Source: Erythrocercus mccallii (lineage: Eukaryota > Chordata > Aves > Passeriformes > Dicruridae). Taken from it: a stretch of 64,000 bases of DNA. How positions within the stretch are numbered: the first letter of the stretch is position 1; every line of letters starts with the position of its first letter. Position numbers and translations under genes: made by a program. The notes below the pieces were generated by a model. It did not search any database and was not told where the DNA came from. It saw only the letters and a program-made list of their open reading frames with translations. Where the stretch lies: NCBI GenBank assembly GCA_013397435.1, contig VZRG01001520.1:1-64000 (forward strand), read 5' to 3'. Positions 26,101 through 38,100 of the stretch are shown in pieces.

Positions 26101-29100
26101 AATCAGAAAGGCTTTCTAAGTAATAAATTATGTGGGCTACTCTACCATCCCTCCTTAAAGAAAAATTTGCATGTCACTTATAGTATGATACATGATGTAT
26201 GTTGACTGTTTCTTTAGTAACCACATTATAGAAACCCAATGCATATTTATGGAGATGAGTGGAACAATCTGATAAGCAAACTTGCACAGATCAAAGTACT
26301 TGCTCCCTCCAAGTAGACCTTCTAAATCACTATACTGTTCCTTTCCTAGCTGACTCCATTACCTGGTGAGGGAGAACTGTCCAATTTATTGAAAGAGTTA
26401 GAAACAAAAATCAGCAGTATCGATATGGGCAAAGAGAATTTATTACTTCACCCAACACCTCCATCTAGACTCTATATAAACATTTCCTACCCACAAGTGT
26501 CAATACTGAAGTCTGAGAACTAAGACTAAGTGTGCCCATCAAGATGTCGTGCTCATTCTATTTTGATGGAATAATTTCATTAAGTACAGCTAAAAGTATT
26601 TGTGAAAGAAAGAAACAGAAAAAAATTAAGAAAATGTCAAACCAAGTACTTGTCTCCCCAGGTTGTTCCATTTCACTAGATGGAAATTATTTTACCCACT
26701 ATTATTTAAGTGGAATTTTTTCCTCTTAGAAATAATCTCATACTTACAGAATTTGATCCAGGAAAATCATATCCTCCCATGACCTTCATGTAAGCCTTTT
26801 CTATTAGTGACACCCATAATTCATTCTTATTATTGGAATAAGAGCAGAGAAGTTCCCCACTATGATCAACAGGTAACTGGTCATCTATGATTACCTATGT
26901 GAAATTAATGAAAAATCATCATAAATTTGATAAAGTATTTTGAAAGTAATCAGAAAATAAAACAAAACCCTCGTTAATACAAAGCTTCTCAGACACAGCC
27001 AGACCTGACCATTGTTCTCACATATGGACACCTCTATCAATCCTGCAGTGGCTTGCCCAAGTGAACAATAAATTCTATTGCCATTTCTTGATTGCACTGG
27101 TCTAACTGGGTGACATGTGAGTGGCTGCCTTGACTGATGGTGACGTACACTCTTATAAAGTGTGCAATAGCTACTACAAAAGGCACTTGTAGAAAGGTTC
27201 TGTGCAATAGAAGCATAAAAGGCGAAGTCCAACAATATTTCTCATCTAATTAGGAATCAGAGCATGGTAGCCAACAGAGGAATAAATATTTATTTATCCT
27301 TAAGGAAGCAAATTGTGTCCTATCATTTTCATAGTCTCTAGTTCCAGATTAAAGTTTCTTCTCTCGAAAGAACACCTCAAAGCAGCAGCTCTGACAGTAT
27401 TAACATTTCTTCTTTAAATTAGGTACTATATATTCATCATCATTACAGATTCTTACTCTGCATATTTACAATAATCTGAAACAGTTTCTGTGAATAGATG
27501 TTTCAGTTTCCTGTTGGCACTGGTCCATTACAAATACAGGCTACCAACACAGCACATTCTCTAGTCAAACCCTATCTGTGCAGGAATGAATAGACCTTTT
27601 CATAGGAGAGCAAATGGCCATTCATCCTGACAAAAGGCAGCCATTAGGAGATGCTTTGGAAAGAATATTAAGAGCAAGGCAGACACAAAAATTATACTTT
27701 CCTGAAACATTCAGATTCTGCAATTTTGCAGCTCAAGGACTTCCTGACCCAGAGGTTATATATTAACAATTAAGAGCCTTTGAGGAGTTCCCCCCTACTT
27801 CCCCCCCCTATGAATATGACCACTCAACTTCTGAACTCTCATAAACATTCATCAGTCACTACGATCTGTGCTACAGTTAAGAATCATATGGAGAAATACA
27901 TTATTTTATGTTTTTATTTATTGCACTGGAAAGGAAATGAAGTTGTGAGTTTGCAGAGTTTTATCTTTAGGTATTTCCTCTTCTTACTAAAAATCTGTAG
28001 TCGAGCAAGGCCTTGCTTGAGTTACCAGTCGAGTTACTCCTCTATGGCCATTTCATAGCTATACTCTTCTGGGTATCGCCCTCTATATTTTTTAATTCTT
28101 TCTAAGAGGGAGTGGGAGAGTTCACATCTAATTCATAAATAGGGGATACACAGGTGTGTTCCTGTTTGGTTTTCACAATTCTGTTAAGTAATATAAAGAT
28201 TTTTTTACATTAATTTAATGTAAGGCTCTTTTTTTGAACGCCTACAGAAATACAGACAGAAGAAGTATGTGGTTGCATACTTCAAAGCAAAAAATGAATC
28301 TCAAAAAGGTTTAACAATTAAAAGCTACTTTCCAGAAACACCTGCCTAAGGTTTCTGCTATGCAAGTGCTTCATAGTGAAGCTGATCAAGCCTTTAAAAC
28401 ACATGAGTTATGCAGTAACAGTACTAAGTTCCCCAAAAACATTTACCTTTCTAGGAACACCATTGATATGAAGCTTCACCATGTATTTACCACATGGATT
28501 ATATTCTGGTTCTCCTTTCTTATTCTGGGGGTAAATTATACTGTTAACAGAAAAAAAAAGGAGGAAATTATGACATAAATTACTTGGCTGTACCTACACT
28601 TAAAACAATAAAAGTGGGATTAACAGAGTCTGTTTATGGAATTTACACTGAATAGAAAGATGAAATTTTTAATGAAGAGCAACTCAAATTTAGTATAAAT
28701 AATCATGTTTAAATAGGTTTATTTTTTTCAGGCCCTGCTCTTGCTGCAGCATTCTACTTAATATAGTAGCAAAAAGAACATAAGTAACCTTATTGTTTCT
28801 CAAACAGCAGCAAGGCAAACAAATCTATCTTACAATTAAACAAGCAGTATTTACAAATCTATAATACAAATACAGTATTTGCCTGAATGACAAGTCAAAC
28901 TTTTGAAGGAGAAGGCAGTGTAGAACTTGCTGCTCTTAAAAAGAATACAAATTCAGTTCTAAAAAGAATAGGTTAAAACAAAACAATCCAAAAACATTCA
29001 CACAGTAGTCTGGCAAGTGCCTCCCAGTAAAGTCCAGAAAACCCATGGCAAATTTATCATAGGATGCCAATTGAATGGAGCTGAGATAGTGTTGTTAACA

Positions 29101-32100
29101 TTAATTCTACAATGAGTTGTAAAATGGACCACCTGTTGCATAGCAGCTATCAAAGTAGAAAAATGAAACTAGAGAGCATTATAAATAAAGTTAATATTTA
29201 AAAAATCTCAAACAAATACAAAATCCTTCCAAACTATTTCTTACTCTTCAAAGCACATCTGAAAGTTGTCTGTATACATACCTATACTGACAGCAAGTTA
29301 TATCTTAGTTAGCCAGGAGTTTCGTGATTTTTAAAAAATTCTGTAATGAACTATGCTTAATTAGTTGAGGAATGTTTGACTGTGACTTTAGCTGGCTTTG
29401 ATTTAGATCTGTGTTGGCTGAATGTCAGTAGAAAACCCTGAGAAATTATTTCACAGCACCTGTAGAAAGAACTCCATGAACCCATACCTCTTAGAGAACT
29501 TAATCAACAGTTGAAGAACAAAATTAAATAAAGAATTGTTTGACTGTTATCATATAACTAGAGATGAATAAGATGTCATAGAAAAAGAAAACTATCTTAA
29601 GCAAGTTAAGGAGTCAAAGGCCTAAACACCCCAGAAAAACTGATTAATACACTGCAGGTACAGTAAGGGAGCCACTTCATAGGCTTGTTACACCCCAGAA
29701 AACTTACTCAATGGTAACTGTCTAACCAGGACAGCAAATTTAATAAAGCACTGCTTGGCTGAATAAAACTTGGGTTATCCATTAAACAAAGATAGATGAG
29801 ATGTTCTGGTAGTAATATAAGAAACAGAACACCTATACCATGATGCAATAAGTTGGGCAGACTTTTGTGCCTATAAAAAATCTTGGATATTAGAATGCAT
29901 ATAAATGTCTGAAAAATGTTGTTTCTTCAAACATATCTATGGTGAATAAATTCATAATCTGTTCCCAATTTTGACTTAAAATTTTTAACAGGAATTTTTG
30001 TCTAACAGGTTTTTGCTGTTAGACTTAAAACCATTTGTTTCAATATAAAATTGGCTTCCAGCTTAGAGGTGCTGAAACCACATGAGTCCAAGGGAGATGA
30101 AGGTGAAACAAATGCTATTTTTTACTATGTACGGAACACACACAGAGAACATACTGCAAAAGCTTGGCAGGATTAAGTCTGAAAAGATCTTACAAAGCAA
30201 CAGCTACTTACCTTGTGATCAATTTTTTGTTATATCTTCTTTCATATGCTGCGCTGATAGCTAGTGATGCCACAAAAGAACAATCTGACACTATTGTCTA
30301 TAAAGAAAAGAAAACCAGTGAGGACATTTACTAATAACTCAGATACTGAGAGATGAATGAGTGTGTGGAGGGAAAGAAAACAGTCAGTAAGTAATTCCCT
30401 TCAAAAGGGAAGTAATTAAACCAAAAGAAGCAAAGCCACTGTTGAAGAGGCAGAAAATGTATGACTGCTCAATATGAGGCCCCTACAGAGCAAAACCTTT
30501 TCTATTTATTTAACCTCATAAGAGCCAAGGAAATCCCTCTCATATTTGGGGATTCCTTTTTGTACAACTAAGTCCCCTCATGATAAACCACTAGCAGCAC
30601 ACATTGTTCCTTGGGAACAATTTACCTGCTTTATACTGAAACTTGATACAGTATAGATCATCGTAGGGTTATTTGTTATGTCATCCGGTCGCACCCACTT
30701 GGCAAACATTGCCTTCTGTTTAGGGGATAATGGTAGCTTCCCACACTTATCACTAGATTGAAGAGGGAAAAAAAGTAGAAATAAATTAATAGCAGTTTAG
30801 AAGAGCTTTTTATGGTATGTACACTCTTAAATAGGCCTGATAGATGGTGCAAAATATGCACAGAACAATTACAAAGCTGTAAAACAATTTCAAGAAACAC
30901 TGCATCTAAGTTTGTGATTTTTAAGGGGGAAAAAGGCAAAAATGTTTAAAAAATTCAACAACCCCAAATGTCTTTGTCTATTATGGCTGTGTAATCTTAG
31001 CTTATTATAACTGCCTATGAATGAAATACATATTTGTCACTCTTCCTTGGAATAGCCCTTTACAGAGGAAACAGCTATCACGTGCATTTTTACAAGCAAC
31101 AGAACTAAACTCATTAGCATGGAGCAGAATCAAAAAACAGACGCAAGCTGCCAACTCAGCCGAATAATCCAAAAAAAACAAATATAATATAATCCTTATA
31201 GGCTTGAAGACGCAAGTGCAAAAGTACTACAGAGCAGCTTACAATAAAGTTTTAAGTTCAGAGTGGAAGAAGGAAGTGGTAGTATTTAAATAGCTCCACC
31301 TGAATTATGCTTAAAAGCCTATGTAAACCATTTTAAACCCCGGAAAAAAAACCCCAGAAATACCAAATATGGAAAAGTTTTGAAAATAAAAACAAAACTG
31401 AAGTTCAGTAACTGAAGCATACTTACGAAAAAGGCATAGGGAAGGCAAAACGTTCCCTCAGATCAACACTCATGAAAGGTACATATTCAATGCCATTAAT
31501 CTTTGAAGTCTTCCTGCAAGTCAGAAGAAAAACAAAAAAGTTACAAACCTATCAATCATCTTCTGAAGATTAATTTGCAGAAGGTAACAATAAAATAAGT
31601 TTTTAAAAACAAATAATAAACAGTGCTTCTGAAAACAAGACAGCTACCTCTTGAACATTATATATTTGACAGTTTCCAAAAGTCACAATTTAGGTTAATG
31701 GTTTTATGGATTATTTGTAGCTTATTTTACCTATAATAAAAATCAAAGTAAAAGGAACTGAATGTAAGAGAAGGCAGAATTATATAAAATATCATGCTCC
31801 TTCAATCTCCAGTGAAGTAGCAGTTGTATAATCTATAAAAACAACTTTGCACTTTGGCTTCTCAGAACCAGACTTTTCAGGAACTCAATCTGGAAAATCT
31901 TAGACTTACCTGAGTACTTCAATCTCCTCTGCAGTGTATCTCTGACCTTGAGATTCACTAGCTTGTACTGCTCTAATTGTCTGCGGTTTATCATTTAAAG
32001 AAAAATCAGGTCCCAATGGAAAGAATGTTCTGACTGGCTGATTTGGTTTGGCTGCAGTTGACTTTTCTTTCTGAGATGACTTTGACATAGATTCCTTCAG

Positions 32101-35100
32101 TGCTTCTGCTCTAAAGCAAATAAAGAAGGCATTTTCTTTAGAACAGTGATAAAATATAATTACAGTTCTGTTATTGATTTTCTTGGTTCATGTTCCCATA
32201 TATGTTAAATGGAATGAGCAAATGCCCAAGTTGACCAACACTACTTTTTCTAAAAAACAAAAATCAATTTCTGATGCTGGTACTTCTTTATTTTTCTTTT
32301 TTTTTTAATTGAATCAATTAAAATATAGCATTTCCAACTCATAGAAGCTACTTTTGACAGAACTCATTAGATTTTTATTGCCTCTAAATTATGCTAATAG
32401 GAGAATTTGTGTAAGTGTTCATTATGTAGAATCTCAGAACGAGATTACCAAAACACAGAGAGAAAACTGATCTGCATTCTCTCATACCTTCCAGATTTAT
32501 TTAATCTAGCAGGTACAATAGTAGTAAAACCCATGGGCATTCTCACAAACCAGACTTTCAACTGCTTGAACTGTGAGCTGTCTATGCAGAAGCCATATTT
32601 TGTTACTGATGCATTAAGCTGCTGGATAGTCACACACATGCAAAATATTGGGATTTATTTTCTGAACACAGACTGAGAAGTGCTAAAACCCAGCTTATAC
32701 TGAAACTTAGCTCAAAACAGCCTGGGATTCACCACCATAGAGGTGATTTAAAAAGAGGTACATTGAATTTATACTTGTGTAAATTGTTTCAGACAGAGAT
32801 TTCACTACACATATACCATGTAATTAGATTGCTATTGTAAAGAAAAGTGTTCCCCAGTTTCCAAGCTGTCCTCCTTATGGATGGACACTGACACCTTGAC
32901 TTCATGCTTGCGTGAATTCAGCATCTTTTATAGAGGTCAATAATTATGGTGCTCTGGATTATATCTCTGAAGTACTGCATTTGTTCTAACAAGCACACAG
33001 TCCTTTCCTAATTCTGCATGTCCCAAGATTCCCAGAGGGTTGGCGCAACAGCTGCTACATTCAGCAGTGAAGCAGCTGGCAACTAGCTCCAAGGTGAACT
33101 TTGCAGGAGCTTAGTCTACACAGGATCCACACAGACACGTTAGACTGAAAATCCAGCTCAGAGGGTGCACTTAGACCTGACAGCAAGTATATTTACTAAC
33201 ATTAGCAGTACTCACCTATCCAGTGCTTGTCGAGCCAGCTGTTTCAGTTTGGACTGGAGGCCTGCTTCTGAGGTTTCAGTAGCCTAAAGTGTAAAATAAA
33301 AGAAAAATCTACATATCCAAAAAACACCAGCATGTTTTATAAGCTCAGTTGTCATACTTCTAGATTACAGCAAAGAGTAACTAGCTATTTCTTCCAATTC
33401 TCTTTTTGAAATCAGCAAATATTTTGCTTTGTTTGTTGCTGTTTCTTTTTTTAAACTCAGCATAAAAAATATTATGTAAGCAAATATCATTTTGTTGTTC
33501 TAGTGAAATTTTTATAGAATGGAAGTTATGTCTAAAATTCTTCAGCATGGAAAAGTGCATACACAAAGTGAATGGCCAGAAGAATTAATTGTATTAAAAC
33601 ACTATTGGCAGAAAGAAGACAAAACAAAATGTTGCATATACTGCTGAGCTTGGATGTGTTCCGATTCTTTTCCCCACATGTGCTAAAATGATTATGGTAA
33701 CTTAGGAAAAAAATTTTAAATGTTTACTTTCAAAAATGTTTACTTTTAAAGTAAGTTTGTTTTCAAACAAACAAGATAGAGATGCAAGAACAACATTTTT
33801 AACCTGCAATCAAAAGCATAAAATAACCTAGGACAGGGTGACAAAGATGTGAGGAGTGTTAACTTCTGCTCCCATTTGGGAGGTCATCTATGACAGTTTA
33901 TACTTTTGTCTTACAGATGAAGCATGGCTTCTGCAGCCAAACAACCTGCAGGAGGCACAACATGAGCCGTGGCTTCTCCTGTGGCACCCACAAGAAGGTT
34001 TCAGGTTCTAGCTTCGTGCCTTGACCAATTATTCCAGGTCAGGGAGTTAACTGAGGATACAAAAAGCAAGCTACTTTCACCCCAAGAAACAAAACTAGAA
34101 ACATCCCTGTAAGCAACTAATTTCATTTGCAAATAAATAACACTCTGGGGTTCCTGGCTGGAAAAGACTTTTAAAGATTTATGAAGGTAAGTAGTGGAGA
34201 TGGAACACCAGCACACTCATCTAGGAATCAGCCACAGAAGAGGAGTAATGGCTGCTCCCTAAGTACTTCAAAAGTAAGGAAGAAACAAATCTCTTCCCCT
34301 GAATATACTGAGAAGACAGGAGTAAAGCTTCAAGATAGCAGAGTTTCTTAAATCTCCGTTCATCCGGGGAACAAGAAGGTACTTTTGGGTTACTCCAAGG
34401 AACAAACCTTACCACCATGTCATCAAAAGAATATGCTAGTCAAGATTAAAAGAAACTTCAGCAGTATCTTATACCTAATGAAATATCCAATAAATGCAGT
34501 TGTTAATATGAAATATTTTCAGGCTAACTTCAGTAATATTTGCATGCACTGATACAAGAGAAGGAGGAACACAGCAGAGGAAAAGGAGCATGCTGCTGCA
34601 GTTAAGTGTTACGTAATACACTGAAAATGTTCTGCTCCAACAGCTCAAGTGGAAAAACTAGAGCAGCTCTACTAACTCAGTTACGCTATATCACCAGGGT
34701 TTTAGCTTAGGTAAAACTTGTTAATGTAATTCAGAGGAAAGGATTTACTCAAGCAGGTAGCAACAGTAATGTAACACCCTCAACAACCCACAAATATTTT
34801 TACATTATAACATTGAAAAGAAGAGAAAAAGAAAAACAGACTTGGTGGAGTTACATTATGATGGTGAGCTCTTCTTGTAATGAGTTAGTTAAGGCAACTG
34901 GACTTAATGGAGAAAAGCAGTACCTGTAATTATATTCTTCATTGTTTATGTAATGGCCAATTCATTCATATTAATTTCAGTGTGAATTGAATTCACTCAT
35001 AACAGCTTTAGTGTTGAATACTGGAGTAATCAAGTAATATTTTTAATAGTTTTGGCATCAGTAGACTGTTACGTCTGCAGAAAATGTTACGCACACAAAT

Positions 35101-38100
35101 TGATCATAAATTATTTCCTTTAATGTAGTCAGAAATTAATACAGCTGACATATTAGCAAGTCATCTTAATTTTTAACAGTTTTTAATTTCTGTTTTTGTG
35201 GTATTTGCTCCAGGGCAAAAATCAACATGAAAAATATTCCAGAATATTTCTAGCTTTTAGTATAATCTAGTTCAGAAAAAACCCACATAAATGACAAGTC
35301 TCCATAAATTTACAGTGTTGTATAGCAATGTAACAAAGACTGGAAGAAACACTAAGAAAAAAACAGTGAAACAAACAAAAAAAATTAAAAGGTAGTTTTT
35401 ACAAATACAGGTACTCCATTTTCAAGCCAGCCTTTAAGGGTCAGTCATTTGTGAGAGTGGAAGAATTTCTTACCATCACATAATTCCACCAAGTTAACCT
35501 GTAGCTTAACATACTGTTTTCAAACAGAGTTCCACCGCTTCTGTGTACAACTCTATAGCTTCCTCTGCATTGCCTTTATCATCTTCATCAAAAGCCTGTG
35601 TAACTAGGAAGTGAGCACGCTCCAAGTCCACCTGTTGTTTTGACTTCAGAGGGTCTGTCTTCTGTGACTGAACTAAATGAAAAAACAAGTATTTATCTTT
35701 CTACAGCAGCAGACATGTAAAAACATCCTGAACATGTCACTAGCAGCTCTAATCAGATGGGTAAAGTCTATTTCTTGCCTGGATCAAAATCTTTCTAAAC
35801 TTAGCTAAAAACATCTATGAAAGGACAAGGAAACACCATCCTGTTTCCCTGAAGCAGAGATTAGGTCTCAGGATATTTCAGATGTGAAATAATGTAAATA
35901 AAATCTCTTTCATACTACACTGAGAACAATGATGTTTAATTACATAATATATTGCATCATTTGTGAAAATACATCACTTATGACAATATACAAGTTCCTT
36001 AGGTATGCCACTTAATACCTTTATTAATGATCTTTCTCGTATTTGCTCTGCAGATGTGATTCCTCAGAATATTTAAAAGCAAAGAATACCCACACTTAAA
36101 GTACTCAGAAAGTCAGTCTCCGCTTAATTCACGATGTATCAGAATTCAAAGCACTGATGTGCTCATTGTATTTGTGGTTCTTCACAAAGGACAAGAAAAT
36201 CAGAATAATAAAAACAGAGCAAACCCCATTGAAATATATTTCACAGCAGCAAATAACTTTCCACTCAATTAATTTAAGCAGAGGTTCAATTAGAAAGCTC
36301 CTTACCCACCTGCTGAATGGAGAGCTTGAACTCTCTCCAAGTACTCATTTATTTTTTCTTGAATATTTTCCAAGTTGGACCCAGCCATCCCAGCATAAAT
36401 CAAGGCTTGTGCAGCTTCCTGCAGGGAGAAGAATTGGAGACAAAGTTAATGTTTGCTGCCTAGAAAATCACTTACCATAAACAGAGGGCCTACAGCAGCC
36501 ATGAGTTGCATGAAAGCAAGCCCTTACATCTGCAAAAAATGCTCAGTGATTGCAGGGAAATTCTGCTCAAAAGAAAAAGCTTCAAGTTATAAGATAGATC
36601 ATGTTTAATTTCTCACATCTGAGACAACCTAGAAGAGTATAAAAATATTCAGAAGTTCTACAAGACCAGATCTTGGGCTTGTTTATATAGTAATGTATGA
36701 AATTAGGAGATTTTAAGTAACACTCTTCAAGCATGCACTGAAATCAGTTTGGTTTTAAAGCTGAGGATTTAAGGTTAGGGGAAAAAAAGTAGCTATTTCA
36801 GTTACTTGCATTTAATCTGGCAATAATGAAAGTAAACAAATATAAAAGCTTTTTAAAATCAAACACCAAGAATTTTTGTTTAGAAAGTATTTTTTTTAAA
36901 ATTCTTATTACTCAGATAAAGCTATCCAATCTGGAAAGTCTACAAATGTGAGGCTTCCTACCTTCCCAAACTTGTTTTTTAAAATATTTATATGTACACA
37001 AACTACTGGATGGAAGTCTCCTTTCAGGAGGGAACGTAGGCCTCCGGCTGAGAAGCACAGTACATTACCCACATGAAGGCTTTTTCCATACTGTACAAAT
37101 CTATTAAGAAGAAACGCCTTCAGTTGCATAAGCTGTCTATCCCTTCACTGAATTTATGAAAAACACGTAAGCTTTGGCAGGGTTGCAATAAATAGCCAGA
37201 GCTGACACAGTCTCCAAACCATATGGAGAATCAACATTTGTCACCCCATAAAAATGAGGACAGAAACCTTGTTTTGTCCTCATTACTGACATGGGAAAAC
37301 CCCCACTTTTGTGGCAGTGCTCGCCTTCTCACCAGCAGTAGAGGAGAGGAGGTGGTCATGTAGCAGGCAGGCTGGAAGGCAGAAAGCAGAAGAGTAACTA
37401 GAGAGCTGCTTCACAGAGATGGTGCTCAGAGAAGCTGCCCTGCATAGGGCAAGCACAGATCCATGGCCAGGGCTCCCTGTGTGTGTGTGTTTTATGGCCA
37501 TTATTTTGGTCAAGCTTAGCAGTTTGCTCCCATATCCATCTGTTTAGTTTGCCCAAACTTAAAACTGATTAAAACTGATCTTCTGATCCAGCCTGTATTT
37601 GTTATCAGGATAAATTTTCACTGAGAAACATCACAGAACCAAGTACTGCATGCTCCCTGCCAGCATCTATCTCCATATTACATCACATAAAACATCCACA
37701 GCCACTGAAGGGTAAACAGAAGTACCATTTTTATGTAGCAATTAACTACCATTAAGGTCTAGCACTCAACTATTTTTTGCAGGGGGAAAAAAGCACACTA
37801 CAGCTACGTACTTAAAGGATGGGTATATTTTTCTGTGTCATCCTGCAAGTACAGACTGACAAAACAGGTGCTGTATCACAAAGGTATGTGGTCTACATAT
37901 GATGCAAAGAACAAATGTGGATTTCTAAACCACTACTACAAAACCAATGTATAATTGATGTTGCTTCTGTGATTTCAAGCACAACTATTTTTGCCTGGTT
38001 TTAAGAAGTAAACATAATGAAAATAAGTCTTTTATAAACCAAACCTGCAAAGGACTGACGCAGGTTCTGAAGCAGTAGACAGAGTGCTTGTGAAGCCAGC

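Noticed and set aside
35506..35688. 60-codon minus-strand frame taken as a separate small gene
   Set aside because: It is CAPN7 exon 3 plus read-through into flanking intron; splice sites at 35672 and 35515 define the real extent.
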